Shown here piece by piece: positions 22,978 to 34,900 of a stretch of DNA of 64,000 bases. The stretch covers positions 47,315,981-47,379,980 of the forward strand of contig CM032660.1 in assembly GCA_019095985.1 (NCBI GenBank), written 5' to 3'. The notes under the pieces were generated by a model. It ran no database searches and was not told where the DNA came from. It was given only the letters and a program-made list of their open reading frames with translations. The translations under genes and the position numbers were made by a program. The stretch comes from Streblospio benedicti (lineage: Eukaryota > Annelida > Polychaeta > Spionida > Spionidae). Within the stretch, counting starts at the first letter, position 1. The number at the start of each line of letters is the position of its first letter.

Positions 22978-25900
22978 CGCTTGCTCACGCCCCCGCAGCG
23001 CCGACGTGGACGTGGCGGCGCGCGACGCGTTGGCGGTGATCTCGGCGGACGGCTCGGTGTCGTGGTTCCCGCACGCCATCTTCCGCTCGTCGTGCTCCAT
23101 CGACGTCACCAACTTCCCGTTCGACCAGCAGCAGTGCCACATGTGGTTCGGCTCGTGGACGCACAACTCGCGCGAGATCAACCTACAGATGGGGCTGCCC
23201 AGTGAGTTAATCATCTCCTTTTTTCCCTTTCTGTCTCTCTCTCTACACTCTATGCTTTTTTGCATGTGTTTTTCCGTATCTGTCATAATGATTGCGCATA
23301 CAAAACCTCTGATATTCCTCAAGTGTGCGGCAGCTCTTTTCCCAGCCTCCTGGATCTACTAGTGAGCTTTCTCTCCATCTCTATCTCCTCTCTCCTTATA
23401 TCTCCATTCCCTCTCATCCCTTTCTACACATTTGACCCTCTATCCCTTGTATCTGTCTCATTGTCTCCACAAACATAGCGCAACACACACGAGATCAACC
23501 AACTGAGTGAGAATGAGTGCGCACAGTTTCCATTGCCGTCCGAATTTTCATACACCAAGAATTACCCTCAGAGAATTACCATGGCACGAGTGCAGTAGAA
23601 AGCTTGATCCCAAACAGAGAGCTATGTATGAGTATATATACAAGTTAAGAGGGAACATTAGAAGGACCATTAGATTTTAACTCGTACTTGTCTGTAAACA
23701 GGAGTGTTGTAGCACAGTAGGCATAACATACCGCATTTCATGCATTCATGTAAAATATCCCCGTGCCTCAATAGAGCCCCCCCTCATTTTCCTAATACCT
23801 CATCTCTCATTTCACAGGAAGATGCATCAAACATTAGCACGCGCCTTACATAAGGTAGAATTACACAATTATGTGGGAATGTCGCTATGTTATGCTAGAA
23901 AACTGTTTATTATTCATATGAGGTCAACGCTTCAAAGGCTCTGATATATCTTTCGTCTTAGCAATAATAGAACATGACATTAATAGCATGTTCTTTAAAG
24001 AGAACACACCGTCGCCTTTCAGAATAATGATACAAGTAAGTGTGTCATCTAAAATGTCATGATATAATTTGATTTAAAGAACTCCTTAATCTGTTATATC
24101 TCATGTTTCATTTAAATATCATACATAATGCACACTATATTGCGTCCTGTGTGGTTAATTTGGAGTCTCAGGCCAATTTACCACCACAAAACATCACTGC
24201 TGACACTTAAATGGCTCGCTTAACCCCAGGGATTAATTCCACACAATTTCTAATACTTGCACGTCTTGTTCCGACAAAACGAACATTAGAAATGACGATG
24301 CACTCGACCACTCGACTCTAATCCCATGTACATTTATCCGGCTAAACTCTTGATATTAAGACAAAGTATATCTGCACACGCCAGCTAAATTGGCTCACTT
24401 AAAAGTGTACGTAAGAGATGTGTTCTGTGTTCCTCTGTACCCGCACGTAAATTACTATTGGGACCTAACCGGCATGAATCCCCATTCCTGAATTTAATTT
24501 ACTGCATTAATGTAAGAGCAGTGAAAATATGACTATTAAAGTACGCTACCTTTAAAATCACATCTGTTACAACATATCCATAACAACGATGAAAACAATA
24601 CCATGTCTGATTCGGCTTCATTATTTGAGACTGTTTGACCATAGATTTAACCACCTGTTGAGCAATGCCTAGTGCAGAAGCATGTGCTCAGGGGAACTCC
24701 AAGAACAATAAGTTAGTGGTTTGGGGCAGAATCGGCAGTACGTACTTTTTGACAGCACCGTCTTTTCCGTGTCCACGGGGTCTACGGTGAGTAATGACGT
24801 GCGGTCTAGCGTACTGGCTCCGTACAGCTATGGTTAGGCTACTGCTGAATTGGTTGTAGTGAAAGTTTGGCATAATCTCAAACATTTGCTATTATCTCCA
24901 TACTGGCTCAAAAACGTACTTTTAACGCGCTCTCACCGCACTGGACATGCATTGATTGATCCCCACAGCCTCCACGTTTTGTTTGTTTGTGTTGTTTTTA
25001 GTTTTTTATTTTTTGTTGTTTTTTTTGCAGTAGAGAGGTAGTAAGGAGGAAGTACTGCCAGATTTGCACTAAGTTTTAGGCACCTTGTAAGTTTGCAGAT
25101 CTAGGTATTTAAAAAGTGGGGGTGGAAGATGGCGAGTCCCAGCTTAGAATTACATGTTTTATTTCTGCAGGCAATATGTGGATGTTAGAAAAGCCCCTGA
25201 TAATTGGCGATATAATCTTCATGATTCGATTGTGTGTTTATTTTACCTGCATATAGATTTTTCAGAATGGCTTTGGATAGTGGGCGTGTTTTCATGAAAA
25301 GTCTCCCTAGGGTGTCATTATTTGGGCGAGAAGCGGCTGGCTGTATTGATTTGACTTTATAACACTCAACAATTATTACAGAAAAAAACCAGTCACAAGT
25401 CACAAAGCCATTGTTTTCAACCAACGACGTTGGCAACCTTTAGAGTAGACTCAATGCTATCCCACGTCATTCCATCAAAAGGAATGTAGTTATTTAATAA
25501 ATGTATTCAAAGAAAATTCTCACTTGGGCTGAATCTAATAGATACTCGCCCCTCCAACTGACACGCCTGTGTCACGCGGTGTCACACTTGCCATGGGAAG
25601 AGATTAATTGGGTTTACAGCGGCACTGACTGAAGTTTAAATGCGTTTCCTGTCGGTTATCATATATAGTTTTTATGATAATTAAATGTATAGTTCTAATG
25701 TTGTATGTCCCATACCCGGTATGTGTTGACAGTATCATCCGTCGATTACGCGTAGCTATTTTCACACTGCTAATACGATTTGTTTTACTCGTTAATTGAA
25801 TGATGCGCCCGAAATATACGTGGATGCCGTATTGTACAGTAGTTTAAACATTTAGTATCTATTCCATAGGCGTGAGTATGTAGAATATTCTACCAGGTTT

Positions 25901-28900
25901 ATTACCAGGATCTTTTACGTTCAAGCGCAAAACTACTCTGTAACTTTTTCTGTTGAACTTAGCATTTGTTGCACGTGTTATTTCTGGGGTGATCACCTTT
26001 AGCTAGCCCCATCGCTTGCCCCTCACTTCAAACATGTCAATTATCTGCCGCTTTCACCAACTTTCTTCGACCCTTGCTCTTGAACTAAAGTTCAGTTTTC
26101 CTCACAATTATATTTGACGACTTGGAAAGAGTGTAATTTGTGACGTAAAGTACCCTCTTATTCACCCACTAGAAAAGACTAACGAAATCAATTGATATTT
26201 GTAAGTGACACGACTGTTAACATGCAATTGCCTTAACACATGAAAATGTTTAACATCGCTGAAAAATGCATGGCAAAGAATCAGTAATAAGTATTTCGTC
26301 AACACACTTCTCTTCCACCCTCTATTAAGCCCATTGTGTGTGGATTTTTTGTCATTTGAAATTTTGTCTATCGCATTGCTATGGAAAAAGAGTGACAGTG
26401 ATTCAAACAATGCCCTACCTTTTGTCACGCTCCACAAAAGTGGAACAATATTCTCTTTTTTCTTGACCCGCCCCTCCGCAACCCCCCCCCCCCCTAAAAA
26501 AAATCTTGGGTCCCAAAAATGTGGAATATCAGTATTAGACCCCCACCCCAAGTGGACCACTGTTTCACTTTTGCGCGGCGCGACAAAATGTACGTTATCC
26601 CTTGACAAAGGTCCGTTCTAGTCTTGAAATTAACGTGTGTGGGCAGGTGCAAATTGGATGTAGGGTTTAGTCTCAAAGACAGGAGACAGGGTGACCTGTA
26701 TATTCCCAAATAAGTGTCAAATTGCTATGTGCGAGTGTTTTCTTAAAATATAAATCTACGTGAGCGTGCACGCTTACAACACTCATGCCATCTATTGTCT
26801 GTGGCTCCACTACCTCTTCGGAAAATGTGGACCTGCCAATGTTCATGATCCGTTCAACCCACCCACCGCTGAAGCTAGCTCCAGATGCTTAAATAAGACG
26901 CCAGAAGCATGGTGTCATTTTGGTGTGAACGTGGCTGTTCTGGGCTCAAATTTGGAGTGATTTGGCTTGTTTGGTTGAGAATGGCGCACTTCTAGCTGGA
27001 TCTGTGCTTTTGTTTGCTTCACTGTTGCCTTGTCTGCTGCTTTGTGGGATGTATGGTTGACAGATGAAACCGTAAGTGCCGACACTGCCGTTACAATATG
27101 AAGCAAAGAAAGCATGACACAGAAGCATCTGTTTCAACAGTTGGGTTGTTCACGATGCTCCATGATTAACGCTGTATTGCTAGATGAAATGTCACACTTT
27201 TGCCGCGACGGGTTTTGGCACAAACATTGTTATCACTTCTCTGGAGAAGTGATTTTGACTTTTATCGGTTTGTGGTCTACCGTTTTGGATTATTATGTTG
27301 TTGATTTGGATAATCTTTTTTTGATTTTCTGGGTCGTCCGGAGAGCTAACATGATCACCGTAAGGTCTTTCTGCTTAAATGTGGCATTTCTGACGATGTT
27401 CCTGTACTATGGTGTGCTATTTGCAATGATCCCAGAGCCCCTGCGTTTAGAACCAGTCCATTAGAAAGGTCACCATTAATCCAGACAATCCCATTCGTTT
27501 GGCCACAAAATATGCACACGAGACACTATAAAAAGGCTGACAATACTGGTTCTCTTTTCTGGCGTCTTTTGGAACTTCTTGACCTAGGATCGGCTATGTG
27601 ATATGTGGGGTGTTTGCACTGGAGAAAGCGTACATGACGTGTCAAGCGAAGCAAAAAGAAACTAGTCACTGTGTGTTTGTTGGAAGTGTCAATACTTTCT
27701 CCCCCAACAGCACAAATCATTTTGGTCTTGAATGGCGTAAATTATTTTGCACGAAGTACGCCTATTTTATTTTGAATGGATAAAAGCATGGTAGATTTCC
27801 CCCGGTTTTATGGTTACGCTGTCAACGTTCACTGTCTCTGTTAGCGATACAGTATGTCATACGCTATTCCCATAGAAACGTCGGGACACACTGAATGGCT
27901 GAAATATTGAAAGTAAACGGGAGGCAGACATGAACGCCGGATTCAGTAAATAATGAAGAGTGACAAACAAAGCTTGTGCAATTACTCATCTCGAATGTGC
28001 AAATATTTGTACCAGGCTCTTTTACATAGGTTGTTCATGAAATATATGAACGGAATCATCTGAAAACTTATCTCTTGTTATTCATTCATTCCCAGCTAAC
28101 CCACAAATAGTGTTTCAAAGTTATTTTCAATGCGTCGCAGCTTTCTTTATTCTTTTCATGTAAATGAGCTGAGAAGGTAAGTTCCGAAAATGCATGTCGT
28201 CACTTTGTATTAGAACGTTACTGGACAATTTCCTAAACTTAGCCTGAAAACACGTGCAAGAAGAGATCGGAACCCAGCTGAACTTCTGTCTGTATTCCCT
28301 CTAACTACTGTTAACAAGCTAGTCTAACTGATGTGGCCTTAAAGGTGTCTGCTACACCACAACCCACTACGACCAAAATTAAACTTAAGTCAGCCAGTGA
28401 AATCAATCTTTATAACTAAAACACTGGGACGCTTGTGTAACATTTTCTATTTTGATAAGTTTGCACAAGTAAAAAAGTAAGCAAATAGGACAAGTACGTG
28501 AGCAAGTGAGTGTGTTGTTTGATTCAGTGATTCAGTGAGTCAGTGAGTCAGTCAGTGGGTCAATCAGGCAGTGAGACAGTGAGTCAGTGAGTCAGTCAGT
28601 AAGTCAGTCAGTGAGTTAGTCAGTGAGTCAGTCAGTCAGTGAGTCAGTCAGTGAGTCAGTCAGTGAGTCAGTCAGTGAGTCAGTGAGTCAGTCAGTGAGT
28701 CAGTGAGTCAGTGAGTCAGTGAGTCAGTCAGTGAGTCAGTCAGTGAGTCAGTCAGTGAGTCAGTCAGTGAGTCAGTCAGTGAATCAGTCAGTGAGTCAGT
28801 CAGTGAGTCAGTGAGTCAGTCAGTGAGTCAGTCAGTGAGTCAGTGAGTCAGTGAGTGAGTGAGTCAGTCAGTCAGTCAGTCAGTCAATGAGTGAGTGAGT

Positions 28901-31900
28901 GAGTGAGTAAGTAACTATGGAAACAAGCAAGTAAGTAGGTAACCGATAGAGAGAGATGGAGCGAGAGAGTCGGAGAGAAAGTAAAAGAGAGAGGGGCAGA
29001 TGGGGAGACAGATGGAGCGCCAGAGACAGACACACACAGACAGAGACAGCGCCAGAGACAGAGAGAAAGCGAACGTTTGAGCAAGTGAGTGTGTGATTTA
29101 ACGTTCTATTCTCTCGTGACGCAGGCGGGATCGACCTGTCGACGTTCCAGTCGGACTACAAGGACAGCTCGGGCTGGGACATCGTCAACGTAACGGCGCG
29201 CCGCAAGATCATGCCGAGTGAGCGGGACGACCCCAACTTCATCGTGCTCACGTACGACATCAACATGAAGGTGACCTTGACAAGGACGCCACACGTGTTC
29301 TTCGGTGTTCTTGATATTATATTTTGTTAAGCATGATACTATAAAACTGTTAATTATTATATGAGACTTGTGATAGGCTGAGATGAATGTTCTTTGTAAT
29401 TTAACGTAACGCATTTGAACAGTTTTACTGTGTAGTAAGTTTAAATATACTAAAAGGGGAGAGAAGGGGAGAAAAAAAAACACGGAAAGAAATTTGCGTC
29501 AAAAATGCGACAAGAGCCGCAGCACATGTGTGTGTCGTGTCTACGACAAGTAATGACATACCACCCGGCTACTATTGGATTGGCCATAATAGAAATTTGA
29601 CATGTTAAACGTGTGCTAATGTCTCTGAACTGCCTCAAAGTACACATTTTATGTCGTACTTTCACCGCACGGATCCCCATAGTCTCTACGAGTTTTTGGC
29701 AGTAGAAAGACGGAATCGAGACAACACTGCCGGATGCACCGTAGGTTTTAGATGGACTATGTGCGGTGTAGACTGTACATATGAACAATCAAACGATTGT
29801 CATTCGGCCCGAAGAATTTCTTGCGATAAGAACAAAAGCCTCGCCAGATTGAGAGTTTGCTGTTCCTAGTGGTACTTTAAAATTCTTGTTTGTATCATGA
29901 ATGAAAGGAATCCAGGATTGAGAAGTTTACATTCTGTAGATTGTACATGTTACGTGGCTGTTGCAGCGTAAGATGGTGTTCTCCACGTACATCCTCACGC
30001 TGCCCTGCGTCTTCCTCGCCTGCCTCACGCTCGTCGTCTTCTGGCTGCCACCCGACCGGCCCGACAGGACGGCGCTCGGTGAGTGCACGGCCACATCTCT
30101 TCTCCTACTTACTTTAGGTTAATTTGTACGTGATGAAATACGTGTGTGTGTGTGTGGGGGGGGGGTAAGTAAGTGCGTTGTGTGTAAGTGGCTACATTAG
30201 TACGCCTGATATTTGACATGATGTTTATAACCGCACTTCGTAGAGCGACGTGCAATCCAATTACACACAAATGCTTCTTGGATGAAATGAAGTGTGAGTA
30301 AAATAGAAAAGAATTGTTTTAATTTAGTTCATTTGATTATCTAAAGGGGTCTAATTGGCAAAAATGAAATGCAATTACCATGAAACCATACGATGCGTAC
30401 AGGATAGTTATAGAGCATGTTGCATGGCTTCTTTCTAATTTTCACACAGTTTATGAGAAAACCATTCCTTCTACTTTAAGCTTTACACATTAGCGAATTG
30501 CGCCTATGCAGCTCTACGTGCATGGCAAACTGGCAAATTTCGCCAGGAAATTTTTAACATGTCTAAACTTTTTGGACGAATATACAGTTTGGTTAAAGTT
30601 CGCTACAAATAGTTATGCTGCGTCTGGGGTTCGCAAAACTTTCTCGATTATTAAACAACACTTCGTTTGGCTCAGCATCTCGGCACACCCTGCATATTTA
30701 CTACGTTCAATGCAGCCTCAATAGTCCAAGTTGACAACTTGACACAATACGTGTAGATGCGTTGGAAGGGTTCTCCTACTATCGCGTATGTGTAAAGCGG
30801 GTTTAAAATATTTATCAGCACACAAATCCAATATCAAAAATCACCAAATGCACAGTGAAACCTGTCTTTTATATGAACGCCTTCAACCCGCTTTACAGTT
30901 GAGCGATCATGGGCGAACCCGTGCAACGCATCTGCACGTCACTCTCTACGAGAGGTCGACTTTTTTTGTTTAAATTTATTTGTGTGAATAATAATTTGTA
31001 TGATTGTGTTTTATAATTTATTTTGATGGATTTGATGTTTATTGGTTGTACTACAATGATAATTTAATATTTAATATTTTTCTTTTTCTGGGAGATGCTT
31101 TTTCCAACTGACCCCTCTCCTAAAATCCGGTACTAGCAGGAGACTTGTATTGTACAATTGAACCCTCACCGAAATGTGCGTTCAAAATGAAGTGTGGTTT
31201 AACGTTATACCAATATGATAACGAAAAAGTGTATGATATAAAGATATAACAGTAATCTTCTTTCAATAGAAAAGAATATCTATTGATGCATGTTTATTTC
31301 AATAATATCATTTACATATTTACATTATAAACATGCAATCTTTAGGACATTATATATACTATTATTCTGAAACAAGTCTTACAGCAAAGTGGTTACACTT
31401 ATCTTTAGAATAGATTAAAACACAACGTTCTCATGTCAACTTTTGTTTTCGTGATAATAAGGTACAAAATTGTTAAAAAATGTATTTCATTAGTTCCACA
31501 GATGCTTTATGACCCATTGAATCCAACAAAACCAAACACGACACTGAAACATTACTTGCTTTCCAAATATTTCATTTGGGAACGACATCGATCACAGTTG
31601 ATGACGTCACGGAAGGATATCAACTATTTTTGGTGCAAAGTGTCAATCTGGGAGATTGATCATACATGAGTACGTTATGATATAACTTATTAATATATAA
31701 TTACTGACCTTGCTTATTAAAAAGTAGTGAATCATTTTCAATTTCAGACATTTTTACCCACCAGTGCCGTTTATGACCCAATAAATTTACTACTATTTCA
31801 ATGTTCCCATAATCACTGTGCGTTTCAATCTCTCTTAATACGTATGAAACAAGTCATGCTTCGATTGCGGGTTTCGACAACCGGTTTTTTCATTTAAAAA

Positions 31901-34900
31901 CGACTCTGTCCCGAGTTTCACAACTCCGTTGCTATGACATTCACGTCGGACGTGCACGGTAAAAAGGCGAACAATTTACGAACACAATTAATCAAAATTA
32001 ACCAGAATTTTCAGTTCCAACTTTTATGACCCATTGAGTACATATCGTACATAACAATGCTTTCTCGGGAGACTGTTGAGATTAATCGTCGTGCTGTTAT
32101 AACTATTGATGGACTATAATTTGCGTCCGTAGGACGAGAACGTTATGATATAACTAGTTTATTATAAAAACGAAGCAGACACTCGTTGAGTGTGTCTGCA
32201 CGTATTATGTCACGTCGTCAACTTGGGCGTATTGTGGCGGCATTGAGCGCAGAAAAAAATGCATGGTACGACAAGTTGCTGAGGCAGACGAAGTGTTACT
32301 TGTATGTACGAATGTTCTGCGATCCGCAGACGCAGCTTAACTATTTGAAGCAAACTTTAACCAAACTGAATGTTCGTTTTTTAACATGTTCAAAATTTCC
32401 TGACGAATTTGGCAGTTTGTCAGTGGACGTAGAACTACGTGGGTGGAATTCGCTATAATGTAAAGCGAGTTTAAGCGATAAATTAAAAGTATATTCTCAT
32501 AACCTACTCAGAAGACGGGTGTTCATAAAATAGAGGCTTATACATTTTGAAAAAAAGAAGAAGTGAAAAATGTCGGGTGTGTTCTCTGTTTCAGCGATGA
32601 GCACGTTCGGCTCGTTCATGCTGCTGCTGCTCATTCTCATAGAGGCGGCGCCGCCCACCGCCTCGTCCATACCCACGCTAGGTGAGTAGCTCACCTCTCT
32701 CATTGTATTATACAACTTATATTATGATGAGCTGTATTGATTACTACCACTGTGGCATCATTTTTGTCATGAAATGTGTTTGAAATTGATTAGTGTGATT
32801 CTTTTGGGGTCCGGGGGTGGGGGTGGGGGGTTGCGCAAGAGGGGAAACGGTTGCACCATTGCACCCTAAGCATGTTGTTTAAGTGGCACCTATGACACTT
32901 GACATTTACCCTCAAGATGAGGACTTGAGGATTATGCTATGGTTAGTAATTATGACAGAGATATAGTTAGGTATATAGGCGAAAAGTATTTCTTTACTAC
33001 ATACTTTTAAATACATGATATTCACTGTGCTAACGCAGAGGCAGGTAGTAGGTTACTTAACAGTGCAACTATAACAAAACTTTAAAAGTGTGACCACGTG
33101 GAATGGTCTATTTTAGGATTTTGATGAGGTCTTTGTGTGTGTCTGTGGAGGGTGGGGGCATTACTATGGGACAAACTCAGATTTCTACATCATCTTCAGG
33201 CTAACCTGCAGGCTTATATTAGCTTAATCTATCCCTACAAGATAAATGTACTACTATTAGGTAATATATATGCCAACAAAACCCATTATCTGAGAATACA
33301 TTGACATTTGCAAATGTAACAACACTAGTTAGTTTGCTAATAAAAGCCTAATATAGACATGATAAAATGATGATCATAGAAAATTATGTAATAACGTGTT
33401 TGCTTTAAAAACAAAAATGTCAGACATTCTAATTTGCTGAGAACTTTTCTGGTGTAGAATATGAGACGTGAAATTAATGAGCATGCGAAAACAAAGACAA
33501 AATCACACAAGCATATACCACAGCGTGAGGCCTATGTATGAACTTTTTATAGGACAAATATTATATATTCATGCAGCTCTAAACATCTCTCTAACATGTA
33601 TATTTAAATATGCATTGGGTGTTGAGACCAAACAAGTTCTCCAAATTTATTCATGTAGTGCCACTGCAAGCAGAAATGATTTGCCATCTGAGGTTGTAAA
33701 CCATGTGTTACAGACCGGCCAATAACTGGTCACTGATGACTTTATACGACTGGACTATACAGGGGTGCAGTAAACTACAAACCCCCACCCCACCCCACCT
33801 CACCCTCAAACACCACGTAGTTTTGGTGGAACTTATCTCAAAACTTTCAACTTCACCTTCGCTCGAACATATATCATCTCTTGCATTTCCCACCCACCCC
33901 GCACACTCTCCGAAAACCTTGATCTGTCCGTGATAGCGTGAAGATTAGGTTACAAGTTGTTGGCATCCGAGCTGACCCCCGCTCCATAATGCATGTGATT
34001 AATGGCATCATTGTGGTGCATGTAATCATGTAAACTGCTAGTGGCCAAGGTCTGACTGGCCACAGGTCTTCATGCTGAGGCAAGTGCCCAATTTGGATAT
34101 TTACATATAGTGTATCTGTAACAATTTGCTGTGAGCGATGCATCTATTGCGACAATTGCTTATATTAGTCGTGTATGAAGTAAATGAGACAGTGGAGCTC
34201 AAGAGGCCACGTGTGCTGCCAGTTTTACATGATTCTGGCGCCTTCATCCACTGACGTTACACACCCTTTACTTTTTTGGCATATTGTAGTACCTTTAATT
34301 AAGGCTACCTCCCTATTAGACATCTTGCACAAGTCATAATGACAAAGTTGTACACCTTTTCTTGCATATCAATAGATAGGAAAGGTCAAACTGATGTTCA
34401 GCCAATCAACGCATCATACCTGTACCAAAGTAACAAACCAATGAATAATGCTGGTTTGTCACTTTTTGGTTTTGACCATTCAAAGAACATGGAATGTAAC
34501 AATCGGGAAACATTAATAAGTAGTAGTTTCTCACTCATTACTATGTAGGGCTATGACTAGCACTTTTTGGCACTAACCAATCACACAGCATCAAATGTCC
34601 TAATCATAAATATTAATTAGTAGACTTTTCTAATCCCTTTTTGCACTTTTTCTCAAGTGGTTTCAGATAAAGTTCAACATAAGTAATGAACCTGTTATTA
34701 TAGTGGATAATCAACTATTAGATTATCATGTAAGTAAAAGAGGGGCACAATAAAACATTGTCTAATACCATTTTTATTCTTTCAAGTCACTGGTTATCAG
34801 TCAAAGAGATTGATTGGTTAGCTTGTATAAAACTGTAGATTTTCTATAATAGCTACTTTATAATGAAACCAATCAAGAGACAACCGAGATGGTCGATGAA

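Larger units (their letters stand above)
19903..22998 (+). other. Receptor intron B
   Basis: Begins with CA/ACGC-rich sequence, carries one copy of the TCAGAC short repeat (20482-20543), then AT-rich sequence, and ends in the ACTT array at 22649-22985. No ORF of note. Confidence 0.85.
23202..29124 (+). other. Receptor intron C (5.9 kb)
   Basis: No nested gene is recognisable. Contents: a TCAGAC repeat on minus (24605-24645), a 115-bp dispersed repeat copy (24915-25080), a hydrophobic ORF of unknown meaning at 27114-27464, and, at its end, the GTCA/GTGA satellite and a GA-rich tract (28947-29075). Confidence 0.8.
30079..32594 (+). other. Receptor intron E with inverted repeat pair
   Basis: A 2.5-kb intron dominated by two oppositely oriented ~290-bp copies of one element (30478-30806 and 32180-32475). 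About 1.4 kb of AT-rich spacer lies between them, in which TTTATGACCCA recurs three times (near 31508, 31766 and 32021) at roughly 255-bp intervals. Confidence 0.8.

Noticed and set aside
22805-23362. 185-aa ORF with LTYLLTYLL repeats
   Set aside because: Translation of the ACTT microsatellite running into receptor exon C; not a protein.
27114-27464. 116-aa hydrophobic ORF in receptor intron C
   Set aside because: Resembles no family, T-rich composition explains the hydrophobicity, and no splice partners were found.
32177-32201. Hairpin near a CTAG as a Helitron 3' end
   Set aside because: Spacing from hairpin to CTAG (about 17 nt) is longer than usual and no TC 5' end or Rep/helicase was found.
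32186-32458. 90-aa ORF in the right inverted repeat copy
   Set aside because: The matching left copy does not preserve the frame, so it is not under coding constraint.
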